This document shows, in pieces, positions 24,801-39,800 of a DNA stretch of 64,000 bases (position 1 is its first letter; each line of letters opens with the position of its first letter). The DNA comes from Trichobilharzia szidati (taxonomy: Eukaryota > Platyhelminthes > Trematoda > Strigeidida > Schistosomatidae), in contig OX235271.1 in the NCBI GenBank assembly GCA_944472155.2, positions 89,355,256 through 89,419,255 on the forward strand, written 5' to 3'. A model generated the notes under the pieces. It had not been told where the DNA came from, did not search any database, and saw only the letters and a list, made by a program, of their open reading frames with translations. Made by a program: the position numbers and the translations under genes.

Positions 24801-27800
24801 TTCTTAGAAATATTGTTTTCTTCAGTATTTGGTTTATGCAATTACTTGTATATTCTCCAATTTAAACCATCTGACGTAAAATTAAATTTTTAATTCATTC
24901 ATTAAGAAAAAGAAAAGAAAATTTGTAAAAGTAAGTCGAAAGTTGTGTGAGTTACATTAATAAATCTTTTAAATACCCATTGTATGTTTAATTATAGTCG
25001 ATTTCGGAATTATTACCAGTTTTTGTTTTTGTGCATTAAATCTGTAAAATTTTAAGGAAACTTTTACCTTGCACAGCGTTAATTTAAGTAGTCTGATATT
25101 GTATAAGATATTTTGAATCTTATAACAGTAGCTCACAACTTTTCTTCTACCACTACGTTTTTCTAAATGACATACTCTGTTAGGAATGAAATAATTCTTC
25201 TAATCTCTTGATTATAATAATGGTCATATTACTCCGTGGAATCTAAGGATGTAATTTACACCTTACAATCGACAGTTCATTCATTTTCTTTATCTCTATC
25301 TTCTCAAATTCATAATTTAACCTCTGGATTTTTATCCGGTTATTCTCGAAATATATCTAACATAAAGTAGATATTTTATAGAACTTTTAAAGGTAACAAC
25401 TCAAAATGAGGTCCTAATATCATCAAAAATTATTACGTTGACAAAACATTATATTTTATCCACTCGTTGAGTACTATTGTAACAGCAGAAGGCAAGGCTT
25501 GGAAGCCAGTATATATATATATATGACCATTTTCATAGCTATAAAACATGAAAACGAATATCCAGCATTCTAACCGGGATGTATTCAGTTAAGTCGAGGT
25601 AAAATGTCATCTTTAATGTGTTTCATTATTGTTATTATTATATTAATTTTCCTCATAGTTGGACGGCTTTTGATGTAGAATACACGGAGAATTATGTAAT
25701 CCAACGAATAGTATGCATTCAAGGTTATGGGTGCGTTCGCACCCCATTGTCACTGTTCTTAGCGTTTGCATTTATTGCCGGGTAAAATTTGTTTGAAATA
25801 CCATTGAAATACAACTCAATAAAATAAACTAATTAGAATAGAACAAATTTATAGGTTCACACATTTATATGACAGTAAAATGTAGGGTTATGTAAAAATT
25901 TAAAACCCATGTTTTCTTCTCTTTACAGAGGATAGTGAAGGTGATGTAAAAATAGTTAAAAGTAAGTCTATAAAACCATCATTAGTATGTATTGATAAGT
26001 GAATGAAAGAGGGCTACTCTTCCAACAAGTGGAAGATCATATTTCATGACAATACAATCAGAGAATTTTATTGAATTGACATGGCACTGCTAAACTCTCT
26101 ACATACTGATATATATATGTATATATGGCACAGAGGTAGATTGCTCGCCAACCACACAGGTGGTTCGGGGTTCGATCACCGGCCAACGCACTCCTTTACC
26201 TCGCCAAGCCAGTAATCATACTGGTAAAGAGTGAAGGTTGGGCACGAGGCTAGCAACCCCATCACGTGAAAATAAATACCACGGCTATCGAAGCTTCAAA
26301 GCTCTAGTTTGAAGCCCTATGTTCCACTGAGAATGTAAAAGTATAAAATAATCGGTAATAATATTAGAATTGTTTGTACTTCGCTGTGAATGAAATTCAA
26401 AAGCATATTGTGTCTACTGCCGTTTTGCTGTATGACGCTCATAGATTTTCAAGCCTTTGCTTGTTGCGACTTGATTGGCATGATTTTGATCACGAATTGT
26501 TGTCACTTAATGATTTACTCTAAATTAAGTAATACTGGACAACTCTTTTGTCCTACTTACTGACTCATGAGTATTAAGCACCCATAACCCAACCAGGAAT
26601 TGAACCCAGGCCCTTCAGTTTACAAGGCGAGCTCGTGAAGCATTCAGCCTCTCAGACGGAATCCAATGGCCCATCGATTCTAACTTCTTCAACATGAACA
26701 CCAGCCAAAGTTATCAGTGAGTATTTGTCCTCACATTCAACCTAGTAAACTACCACTGGTCATGACTGATATTAATCCGTGATCACACTTGAAGCTAATA
26801 GCTTTATCGAAGTAATATTACTTCTCTACACTACAACAGTTTAGGTCAATTTTCAACAAACATACTTTTCAATTTATAAACTGTTCAGTTATTATTGTGG
26901 AGTATGAAATTTTATATGGTATTTTTACTACTTGTTACTAATTGTACGCTTTGTAGCAACTAATTTGCCGTTACTGATTTATTTTCTAAAATTTAGAAAT
27001 ACGATGGAGGAAAATTAAAAAAAGTATGTGAACTATTATACTTGAAAGATTCGCTGTATTAAATGCTCTTTTATATGTGTAAACTGTATTGTAAATCATT
27101 CACAGAAGTTAGTACTCGACAATTCAGAGAAAAAAATTACATTACAAATACTTTAGAAATTATCTAAGTAGGCTCATATAAAACTTTACTTGAAAATACC
27201 TAACTTACAATCACTTAGTTATCAGACTGCATTATTTTCAAATCACTCGCACTAAACAATTATCCCTCCTTTTTAATTGACGGTTGTAGTTCAAGAGTCA
27301 ACTCAGAAACCAACCACTACTAAAGCTACAGTGAGACGTGAGTTATGATCTTTTAAATTCTGCTGTGTTACAATTGATTTAATCAGAAAATTCAGCTTAA
27401 AAACTTCTCTGTGATAACAAATGAAAAAATATATTGTATAGTATGTATCAATTGTAGAAAACGGTAAAAAGAATTACCAACCACACGGTGAGAACACACA
27501 AATGTCAACAAACATTAACTATGCCAAAACAAACATTAAATGAAAAGCAATGAAATCTAAGGAAAATGAGGAATATGCATGAAGGCAAACTAAAAGACAG
27601 TTGAGGGAATTAAGGTCAACCTAAAGAATAGTGCCTGTGGACTGCGAACACAATGATGACATTTAAATCATACCATTCATTGCATCAGAGAACCTGGCGT
27701 TATTACAGCTCTACTATGAACGCTGTGCACGAAGTGATGTGAAAATTTCATCTTGATCATCGGTTATAAGTACTTCTTGGGCAGTGGGTTGATAACAGGT

Positions 27801-30800
27801 TAGGGTTACGATTAGTATTAGACTTATGTTTAGGATTGGAGCCAGGGCGTTTTATTATCATTATTATCTTTTGCTTTTAGTAAAAATAAATAAATGGAAG
27901 GATAGTGCATCGTAGATCATATAGATGAAATCGTTTTCATAACCATTAAACATGGAAAGAAACACCTAAATTTGTGATTGCATGTAGAATAAAACGCATA
28001 TCCTTAAATCTAGCGGATGGTTTGCATGTAACGCTAATGGTACGCACGCATTCCGTGGTCATTATTGATTAAAATAAACAGATCTTAAAAGTATATAGGA
28101 CTTAAAAACCATCACAGAAAAGAAATAAATAAGGTAAGTAACAATTCTAACAAATCTAGGAAAATAATGAGTGTTCGCAAAAGACCCAGACGACAAAGAA
28201 AACATATACCGAGAAAAAAGAAACAAACTATCAAGAAAAATAAAGAACAATTAACAAAACCACAGGAGAAAACGTTAAAAAATAAACCCAGGAAGAGTAG
28301 ATCAAACAATTCATTGGATAGTACACGTAGAAATTCATGAAATAGACAATATAAAAAGACCAGCGAATAGCCAGAATCCGACTGAGAGAAAACACTATGA
28401 ATATTAAGGAACATCAATTATAAACACTCATAAAGACGAAAAGCTCATTAAAACAACAACAATGTGCGTATTCTAGGACATCAGCGAACTCTGCCACGAA
28501 AAACGACATCACGCAAATAAGAGTCAGCATCCAGGTTATCAAATAAAATCGAAAAATTCCGAGAAAAAGGTTGACAAAATCCAATGGAAACGTAAAATAT
28601 ATAAACTCAATAAGAGCAGATGTAGTGAGGAAGCAATGAAACTATATCGTCATCCCAGAAAAAACAGCAGAAAACAGGATTAAGAAACCAAATCACAACA
28701 ACGTCCGAACACGTCATCTCAACAAACACCATCACCATGCATTCAATTCTTCCTCTCACTCTTCTTCACATCGTCAGTGCTCTCGCCTAGTCGACTAGCT
28801 CTCTGTAGAGTCACGAGACCCATCACCAAGTGAACTCGTGCACCGAAACTCACTCAACCTGTCTGTCTCTACACACGCTCGTCACTCCACGAGTCCACAT
28901 CACTTCTCCATCATCCCTCCCTCTAGCCATGTGTTTGTTTTTCCTCTCTTCACAGCAACCACTGTGCCGCCCACTACTACAACCAAGGCTACGACGACGA
29001 CGCCTGTTCCAAGTGAGTTCACTTATCAATTATGTGAATTTTCAAAAGCGATGAATAAGGGAGAGAAATGGTGTTAGGAAGATTGCTTCACACCGACACA
29101 CACCGACTTCCTACTCACTCCTCAACACAAACACTGTGACGCACATGGCACGCATGCACGCACACACACACACACACACAATTACACATTCTCATGTCCC
29201 AGATATCTCCGTTTCGAGTGAGAACAGTCTGTTGGTGACAACAGTGAGAGTGGGGTGTGCCTAGCCTACACCAAGCCACTGGACTCCATGTTCTCTCGAC
29301 ATCAGGACGCTTCTCAGCAACAGAGGCAGGCACAGCAGCAGCCGCAGTTATGCGCACAACATCCAGTGTAGTTGTAGTCCTGGTGCAATGCAATTCCATC
29401 GTCATCACTGTCACAACTCTTGACGACTGGACTCAGATCCCCACTCCACTCCTCTCCCACTCACAACACCGTCCGAACACGTCATCTCAACAAACACCAT
29501 CACCATGCATTCAATTCTTCCTCTCACTCTTCTTCACATCGTCAGTGCTCTCGCCTAGTCGACTAGCTCTCTGTAGAGTCACGAGACCCATCACCAAGTG
29601 AACTCGTGCACCGAAACTCACTCAACCTGTCTGTCTCTACACACGCTCGTCACTCCACGAGTCCACATCACTTCTCCATCATCCCTCCCTCTAGCCATGT
29701 GTTTTTTCCTCTCTTCACAGCAACCACTGTGCCGCCCACTACTACAACCAAGGCTACGACGACGACGCCTGTTCCAAGTGAGTTCACTTATCAATTATGT
29801 GAATTTTCAAAAGCGATGAATAAGGGAGAGAAATGGTGTTAGGAAGATTGCTTCACACCGACACACACCGACTTCCTACTCACTCCTCAACACAAACACT
29901 GTGACGCACATGGCACGCATGCACGCACACACACACACACACACAATTACACATTCTCATGTCCCAGATATCTCCGTTTCGAGTGAGAACAGTCTGTTGG
30001 TGACAACAGTGAGAGTGGGGTGTGCCTAGCCTACACCAAGCCACTGGACTCCATGTTCTCTCGACATCAGGACGCTTCTCAGCAACAGAGGCAGCCACAG
30101 CAGCAGCCGCAGTTATGCGCACAACATCCAGTGTAGTTGTAGTCCTGGTGCAATGCAATTCCATCGTCATCACTGTCACAACTCTTGACGACTGGACTCA
30201 GATCCCCACTCCACTCCTCTCCCACTCACAACACCGTCCGAACACGTCATCTCAACAAACACCATCACCATGCATTCAATTCTTCCTCTCACTCTTCTTC
30301 ACATCGTCAGTGCTCTCGCCTAGTCGACTAGCTCTCTGTAGAGTCACGAGACCCATCACCAAGTGAACTCGTGCACCGAAACTCACTCAACCTGTCTGTC
30401 TCTACACACGCTCGTCACTCCACGAGTCCACATCACTTCTCCATCATCCCTCCCTCTAGCCATGTGTTTGTTTTTCCTCTCTTCACAGCAACCACTGTGC
30501 CGCCCACTACTACAACCAAGGCTACGACGACGACGCCTGTTCCAAGTGAGTTCACTTATCAATTATGTGAATTTTCAAAAGCGATGAATAAGGGAGAGAA
30601 ATGGTGTTAGGAAGATTGCTTCACACCGACACACACCGACTTCCTACTCACTCCTCAACACAAACACTGTGACGCACATGGCACGCATGCACGCACACAC
30701 ACACACACACACAATTACACATTCTCATGTCCCAGATATCTCCGTTTCGAGTGAGAACAGTCTGTTGGTGACAACAGTGAGAGTGGGGTGTGCCTAGCCT

Positions 30801-33800
30801 ACACCAAGCCACTGGACTCCATGTTCTCTCGACATCACGACGCTTCTCAGCAACAGAGGCAGGCACAGCAGCAGCCGCAGTTATGCGCACAACATCCAGT
30901 GTAGTTGTAGTCCTGGTGCAATGCAATTCCATCGTCATCACTGTCACAACTCTTGACGACTGGACTCAGATCCCCACTCCACTCCTCTCCCACTCACAAC
31001 ACCGTCCGAACACGTCATCTCAACAAACACCATCACCATGCATTCAATTCTTCCTCTCACTCTTCTTCACATCGTCAGTGCTCTCGCCTAGTCGACTAGC
31101 TCTCTGTAGAGTCACGAGACCCATCACCAAGTGAACTCGTGCACCGAAACTCACTCAACCTGTCTGTCTCTACACACGCTCGTCACTCCACGAGTCCACA
31201 TCACTTCTCCATCATCCCTCCCTCTAGCCATGTGTTTGTTTTCCTCTCTTCACAGCAACCACTGTGCCGCCCACTACTACAACCAAGGCTACGACGACGA
31301 CGCCTGTTCCAAGTGAGTTCACTTATCAATTATGTGAATTTTCAAAAGCGATGAATAAGGGAGAGAAATGGTGTTAGGAAGATTGCTTCACACCGACACA
31401 CACCGACTTCCTACTCACTCCTCAACACAAACACTGTGACGCACATGGCACGCATGCACGCACACACACAACACACACACAATTACACATTCTCATGTCC
31501 CAAATATCTCCGTTTCGAGTGAGAACAGTCTGTTGGTGACAACAGTGAGAGTGGGGTGTGCCTAGCCTACACCAAGCCACTGGACTCCATGTTCTCTCGA
31601 CATCACGACGCTTCTCAGCAACAGAGGCAGCCACAGCAGCAGCCGCAGTTATGCGCACAACATCCAGTGTAGTTGTAGTCCTGGTGCAATGCAATTCCAT
31701 CGTCATCACTGTCACAACTCTTGACGACTGGACTCAGATCCCCACTCCACTCCTCTCCCACTCACAACACCGTCCGAACACGTCATCTCAACAAACACCA
31801 TCACCATGCATTCAATTCTTCCTCTCACTCTTCTTCACATCGTCAGTGCTCTCGCCTAGTCGACTAGCTCTCTGTAGAGTCACGAGACCCATCACCAAGT
31901 GAACTCGTGCACCGAAACTCACTCAACCTGTCTGTCTCTACACACGCTCGTCACTCCACGAGTCCACATCACTTCTCCATCATCCCTCCCTCTAGCCATG
32001 TGTTTGTTTTTCCTCTCTTCACAGCAACCACTGTGCCGCCCACTACTACAACCAAGGCTACGACGACGACGCCTGTTCCAAGTGAGTTCACTTATCAATT
32101 ATGTGAATTTTCAAAAGCGATGAATAAGGGAGAGAAATGGTGTTAGGAAGATTGCTTCACACCGACACACACCGACTTCCTACTCACTCCTCAACACAAA
32201 CACTGTGACGCACATGGCACGCATGCACGCACACACACACACACACACACAATTACACATTCTCATGTCCCAGATATCTCCGTTTCGAGTGAGAACAGTC
32301 TGTTGGTGACAACAGTGAGAGTGGGGTGTGCCTAGCCTACACCAAGCCACTGGACTCCATGTTCTCTCGACATCAGGACGCTTCTCAGCAACAGAGGCAG
32401 CCACAGCAGCAGCCGCAGTTATGCGCACAACATCCAGTGTAGTTGTAGTCCTGGTGCAATGCAATTCCATCGTCATCACTGTCACAACTCTTGACGACTG
32501 GACTCAGATCCCCACTCCACTCCTCTCCCACTCACAACACCGTCCGAACACGTCATCTCAACAAACACCATCACCATGCATTCAATTCTTCCTCTCACTC
32601 TTCTTCACATCGTCAGTGCTCTCGCCTAGTCGACTAGCTCTCTGTAGAGTCACGAGACCCATCACCAAGTGAACTCGTGCACCGAAACTCACTCAACCTG
32701 TCTGTCTCTACACACGCTCGTCACTCCACGAGTCCACATCACTTCTCCATCATCCCTCCCTCTAGCCATGTGTTTGTTTTCCTCTCTTCACAGCAACCAC
32801 TGTGCCGCCCACTACTACAACCAAGGCTACGACGACGACGCCTGTTCCAAGTGAGTTCACTTATCAATTATGTGAATTTTCAAAAGCGATGAATAAGGGA
32901 GAGAAATGGTGTTAGGAAGATTGCTTCACACCGACACACACCGACTTCCTACTCACTCCTCAACACAAACACTGTGACGCACATGGCACGCATGCACGCA
33001 CACACACACACACACACAATTACACATTCTCATGTCCCAGATATCTCCGTTTCGAGTGAGAACAGTCTGTTGGTGACAACAGTGAGAGTGCGGTGTGCCC
33101 AGCCTACACCGAACCACTGAACTCCATGTTCTCTCGACATCATGATGCTTCTCAGCAACAGAGGCAGCCACAGCACCAGCAGCCGCAGTTATGCGCACAA
33201 CATCCAGTGTAGTTGCAGTCCTGGTGCAATGCAATTCCATCCTCATCACTGTCACAACTCTTGATGACTGGACTCAGATCCCCACTCCACTCCTCTCCCA
33301 CTCACAACACCGTCCGAACACGTCATCTCAACAAACACCATCACCATGCATTCAATTCTTCCTCTCACTCTTCTTCACATCGTCAGTGCTCTCGCCTAGT
33401 CGACTAGCTCTCTGTAGAGTCACGAGACCCATCACCAAGTGAACTCGTGCACCGAAACTCACTCAACCTGTCTGTCTCTACACACGCTCGTCACTCCACG
33501 AGTCCACATCACTTCTCCATCATCCCTCCCTCTAGCCATGTGTTTTTTCCTCTCTTCACAGCAACCACTGTGCCGCCCACTACTACAACCAAGGCTACGA
33601 CGACGACGCCTGTTCCAAGTGAGTTCACTTATCAATTATGTGAATTTTCAAAAGCGATGAATAAGGGAGAGAAATGGTGTTAGGAAGATTGCTTCACACC
33701 GACACACACCGACTTCCTACTCACTCCTCAACACAAACACTGTGACGCACATGGCACGCATGCACGCACACACACACACACACACACACAATTACACATT

Positions 33801-36800
33801 CTCATGTCCCAGATATCTCCGTTTCGAGTGAGAACAGTCTGTTGGTGACAACAGTGAGAGTGGGGTGTGCCTAGCCTACACCAAGCCACTGGACTCCATG
33901 TTCTCTCGACATCAGGACGCTTCTCAGCAACAGAGGCAGCCACAGCAGCAGCCGCAGTTATGCGCACAACATCCAGTGTAGTTGTAGTCCTGGTGCAATG
34001 CAATTCCATCGTCATCACTGTCACAACTCTTGACGACTGGACTCAGATCCCCACTCCACTCCTCTCCCACTCACAACACCGTCCGAACACGTCATCTCAA
34101 CAAACACCATCACCATGCATTCAATTCTTCCTCTCACTCTTCTTCACATCGTCAGTGCTCTCGCCTAGTCGACTAGCTCTCTGTAGAGTCACGAGACCCA
34201 TCACCAAGTGAACTCGTGCACCGAAACTCACTCAACCTGTCTGTCTCTACACACGCTCGTCACTCCACGAGTCCACATCACTTCTCCATCATCCCTCCCT
34301 CTAGCCATGTGTTTGTTTTTCCTCTCTTCACAGCAACCACTGTGCCGCCCACTACTACAACCAAGGCTACGACGACGACGACCTGTTCCAAGTGAGTTCA
34401 CTTATCAATTATGTGAATTTTCAAAAGCGATGAATAAGGGAGAGAAATGGTGTTAGGAAGATTGCTTCACACCGACACACACCGACTTCCTACTCACTCC
34501 TCAACACAAACACTGTGACGCACATGGCACGCATGCACGCACACACACAACACACACACACACAATTACACATTCTCATGTCCCAGATATCTCCGTTTCG
34601 AGTGAGAACAGTCTGTTGGTGACAACAGTGAGAGTGGGGTGTGCCTAGCCTACACCAAGCCACTGGACTCCATGTTCTCTCGACATCAGGACGCTTCTCA
34701 GCAACAGAGGCAGCCACAGCAGCAGCCGCAGTTATGCGCACAACATCCAGTGTAGTTGTAGTCCTGGTGCAATGCAATTCCATCGTCATCACTGTCACAA
34801 CTCTTGACGACTGGACTCAGATCCCCACTCCTCTCCCACTCACAACACCGTCCGAACACGTCATCTCAACAAACACCATCACCATGCATTCAATTCTTCC
34901 TCTCACTCTTCTTCACATCGTCAGTGCTCTCGCCTAGTCGACTAGCTCTCTGTAGAGTCACGAGACCCATCACCAAGTGAACTCGTGCACCGAAACTCAC
35001 TCAACCTGTCTGTCTCTACACACGCTCGTCACTCCACGAGTCCACATCACTTCTCCATCATCCCTCCCTCTAGCCATGTGTTTGTTTTTCCTCTCTTCAC
35101 AGCAACCACTGTGCCGCCCACTACTACAACCAAGGCTACGACGACGACGCCTGTTCCAAGTGAGTTCACTTATCAATTATGTGAATTTTCAAAAGCGATG
35201 AATAAGGGAGAGAAATGGTGTTAGGAAGATTGCTTCACACCGACACACACCGACTTCCTACTCACTCCTCAACACAAACACTGTGACGCACATGGCACGC
35301 ATGCACGCACACACACACACACACACAATTACACATTCTCATGTCCCAGATATCTCCGTTTCGAGTGAGAACAGTCTGTTGGTGACAACAGTGAGAGTGG
35401 GGTGTGCCTAGCCTACACCAAGCCACTGGACTCCATGTTCTCTCGACATCAGGACGCTTCTCAGCAACAGAGGCAGCCACAGCAGCAGCCGCAGTTATGC
35501 GCACAACATCCAGTGTAGTTGTAGTCCTGGTGCAATGCAATTCCATCGTCATCACTGTCACAACTCTTGACGACTGGACTCAGATCCCCACTCCACTCCT
35601 CTCCCACTCACAACACCGTCCGAACACGTCATCTCAACAAACACCATCACCATGCATTCAATTCTTCCTCTCACTCTTCTTCACATCGTCAGTGCTCTCG
35701 CCTAGTCGACTAGCTCTCTGTAGAGTCACGAGACCCATCACCAAGTGAACTCGTGCACCGAAACTCACTCAACCTGTCTGTCTCTACACACGCTCGTCAC
35801 TCCACGAGTCCACATCACTTCTCCATCATCCCTCCCTCTAGCCATGTGTTTGTTTTTCCTCTCTTCACAGCAACCACTGTGCCGCCCACTACTACAACCA
35901 AGGCTACGACGACGACGACGCCTGTTCCAAGTGAGTTCACTTATCAATTATGTGAATTTTCAAAAGCGATGAATAAGGGAGAGAAATGGTGTTAGCAAGA
36001 TTGCTTCACACCGACACACACCGACTTCCTACTCACTCCTCAACACAAACACTGTGACGCACATGGCACGCATGCACGCACACACACACACACACACAAT
36101 TACACATTCTCATGTCCCAGATATCTCCGTTTCGAGTGAGAACAGTCTGTTGGTGACAACAGTGAGAGTGGGGTGTGCCCAGCCTACACCAAGCCACTGG
36201 ACTCCATGTTCTCTCGACATCAGGACGCTTCTCAGCAACAGAGGCAGCCACAGCAGCAGCCGCAGTTATGCGCACAACATCCAGTGTAGTTGTAGTCCTG
36301 GTGCAATGCAATTCCATCGTCATCACTGTCACAACTCTTGACGACTGGACTCAGATCCCCACTCCACGCCTCTCCCACTCACAACACCGTCCGAACACGT
36401 CATCTCAACAAACACCATCACCATGCATTCAATTCTTCCTCTCACTCTTCTTCACATCGTCAGTGCTCTCGCCTAGTCGACTAGCTCTCTGTAGAGTCAC
36501 GAGACCCATCACCAAGTGAACTCGTGCACCGAAACTCACTCAACCTGTCTGTCTCTACACACGCTCGTCACTCCACGAGTCCACATCACTTCTCCATCAT
36601 CCCTCCCTCTAGCCATGTGTTTGTTTTTCCTCTCTTCACAGCAACCACTGTGCCGCCCACTACTACAACCAAGGCTACGACGACGACGCCTGTTCCAAGT
36701 GAGTTCACTTATCAATTATGTGAATTTTCAAAAGCGATGAATAAGGGAGAGAAATGGTGTTAGGAAGATTGCTTCACACCGACACACACCGACTTCCTAC

Positions 36801-39800
36801 TCACTCCTCAACACAAACACTGTGACGCACATGGCACGCATGCACGCACACACACACACACACACAATTACACATTCTCATGTCCCAGATATCTCCGTTT
36901 CGAGTGAGAACAGTCTGTTGGTGACAACAGTGAGAGTGGGGTGTGCCTAGCCTACACCAAGCCACTGGACTCCATGTTCTCTCGACATCACGACGCTTCT
37001 CAGCAACAGAGGCAGGCACAGCAGCAGCCGCAGTTATGCGCACAACATCCAGTGTAGTTGTAGTCCTGGTGCAATGCAATTCCATCGTCATCACTGTCAC
37101 AACTCTTGACGACTGGACTCAGATCCCCACTCCACTCCTCTCCCACTCACAACACCGTCCGAACACGTCATCTCAACAAACACCATCACCATGCATTCAA
37201 TTCTTCCTCTCACTCTTCTTCACATCGTCAGTGCTCTCGCCTAGTCGACTAGCTCTCTGTAGAGTCACGAGACCCATCACCAAGTGAACTCGTGCACCGA
37301 AACTCACTCAACCTGTCTGTCTCTACACACGCTCGTCACTCCACGAGTCCACATCACTTCTCCATCATCCCTCCCTCTAGCCATGTGTTTGTTTTTCCTC
37401 TCTTCACAGCAACCACTGTGCCGCCCACTACTACAACCAAGGCTACGACGACGACGCCTGTTCCAAGTGAGTTCACTTATCAATTATGTGAATTTTCAAA
37501 AGCGATGAATAAGGGAGAGAAATGGTGTTAGGAAGATTGCTTCACACCGACACACACCGACTTCCTACTCACTCCTCAACACAAACACTGTGACGCACAT
37601 GGCACGCATGCACGCACACACACACACACACACAATTACACATTCTCATGTCCCAAATATCTCCGTTTCGAGTGAGAACAGTCTGTTGGTGACAACAGTG
37701 AGAGTGGGGTGTGCCTAGCCTACACCAACCCACTGGACTCCGTGTTCTCTCGACATCACGACGCTTCTCAGCAACAGAGGCAGGCACAGCAGCAGCCGCA
37801 GTTATGCGCACAACATCCAGTGTAGTTGTAGTCCTGGTGCGATGCAATTCCATCCTCATCACTGTCACAACTCTTGACGACTGCACTCAGATCCCCACTC
37901 CACTCCTCTCCCACTCACAACACCGTCCGAACACGTCATCTCAACAAACACCATCACCATGCATTCAATTCTTCCTCTCACTCTTCTTCACATCGTCAGT
38001 GCTCTCGCCTAGTCGACTAGCTCTCTGTAGAGTCACGAGACCCATCACCAAGTGAACTCGTGCACCGAAACTCACTCAACCTGTCTGTCTCTACACACGC
38101 TCGTCACTCCACGAGTCCACATCACTTCTCCATCATCCCTCCCTCTAGCCATGTGTTTGTTTTTCCTCTCTTCACAGCAACCACTGTGCCGCCCACTACT
38201 ACAACCAAGGCTACGACGACGACGCCTGTTCCAAGTGAGTTCACTTATCAATTATGTGAATTTTCAAAAGCGATGAATAAGGGAGAGAAATGGTGTTAGG
38301 AAGATTGTTTCACACCGACAAATAGCGACTTCCTACTCACTCCTCAACACAAACACTGTGACGCACATGGCACGCATGCACGCACACACACAACACACAC
38401 ACACACAATTACACATTCTCATGTCCCAAATATCTCCGTTTCGAGTGAGAACAGTCTGTTGGTGACAACAGTGAGAGTGGGGTGTGCCTAGCCTACACCA
38501 ACCCACTGGACTCCATGTTCTCTCGACATCACGACGCTTCTCAGCAACAGAGGCAGGCACAGCAGCAGCCGCAGTTATGCGCACAACATCCAGTGTAGTT
38601 GTAGTCCTGGTGCGATGCAATTCCATCCTCATCACTGTCACAACTCTTGACGACTGCACTCAGATACCCACTCCACTCCTCTCCCACTCACAACAACTTC
38701 CGAACACGTCATCTCAACAAACACCATCACCATGCATTCAATTCTTCCTCTCACTCTTCTTCACATCGTCAGTGCTCTCGCCTAGTCGACTAGCTCTCTG
38801 TAGAGTCACGAGACCCATCACCAAGTGAACTCGTGCACCGAAACTCACTCAACCTGTCTGTCTCTACACACGCTCGTCACTCCACGAGTCCACATCACTT
38901 CTCCATCATCCCTCCCTCTAGCCATGTGTTTGTTTTTCCTCTCTTCACAGCAACCACTGTGCCGCCCACTACTACAACCAAGGCTACGACGACGACGCCT
39001 GTTCCAAGTGAGTTCACTTATCAATTATGTGAATTTTCAAAAGCGATGAATAAGGGAGAGAAATGGTGTTAGGAAGATTGTTTCTCACCGACAATTACCG
39101 GCTTCCTACTCACTCCTCAACACAAACAATGTGACGCACATATCATGTATTTTCGCCTATTCTCACACACCCTCACTCATTCTGATATGTCTATTTTTAT
39201 CTTTCGGTTTCTTGAAATCGTTTTTGACTCTGTGTGTTATGTTTGGCTCTGTTCTCTGGTTTTTCTTCTTCAGGTTATAGGTTCTTATAGCATTTTTTTG
39301 CTCTGGGCCCATCTCTTATTCTCTTCTTGTCGTCGTGCCTTACATCCTACTTCTCCACCTTCTTGATATTGAGTGGAAATCTATCTTGTTTTGTTGTGTG
39401 CCCTTCAGGCGGAATCCTTGTTTCTATATATATATATTTCCTTCGCTTGCGTGTTCTGCCTCTGGTCGTCGAATCATTGAAAACGCAAAATTATAAGGAA
39501 AGCATTTCGTTCTCAGTCATTTCTACGAACGACATCTCTCGACCCACGACGAATTCTCTTCCTGTGTTCTTTGCTCACACTGACACCATACGGGATGCTG
39601 TTCCATTACTTTTTATGGTTGCCTGTGAAAATCTCCCTTCATATCTTATTCCACGTTGATTATAGCACTGTGCGTAGCATTGGATGATTGTGAATTTCCT
39701 TCCTTTTGAGTTGAATATGGTTGTAATTATCCTGTTTTAGGGCTTTGGCTGCTACCGGTGACATCATGATAACCACTCACTGACTCAGTGTGCTCGTAGT

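Larger units (their letters stand above)
28690..39140 (+). repeat. tandem array of fourteen ~768-bp units, each with one mucin-like micro-exon
   Basis: The unit period is 765-773 bp and the copies are almost identical over exon and intron alike. Each unit has GTCCGAACACGTCATC, a pyrimidine-rich stretch ending CTCTTCACAG, the 57-nt exon, donor GTGAGTTCAC, a (CA)n run of variable length and a CAG/CAA-rich segment. Exon starts are 28956, 29721, 30489, 31256, 32025, 32794, 33562, 34334, 35103, 35871, 36642, 37410, 38178 and 38951. The first and last units are partial. Units near the 3' end share private changes, as expected from unequal exchange. The array sits in one stretch of the MEG-like gene and expands its Thr/Pro domain. 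Confidence 0.9.

Noticed and set aside
28167..28340. 57-codon Lys/Arg-rich frame before the array
   Set aside because: Lies in A-rich sequence where such frames arise by composition; no splice or start support.
29115..29414. Minus-strand frames of about 100 codons in each array unit with a CVCVCV stretch
   Set aside because: The CVCV part is translation of a (CA)n run, and lengths change with the microsatellite; this is a shadow of the repeat.
29257..29601. A 114-codon plus-strand frame repeated in every array unit
   Set aside because: It recurs because the units are almost identical DNA. It has no domain, spans the CAG-rich intron part and lacks splice support in phase.
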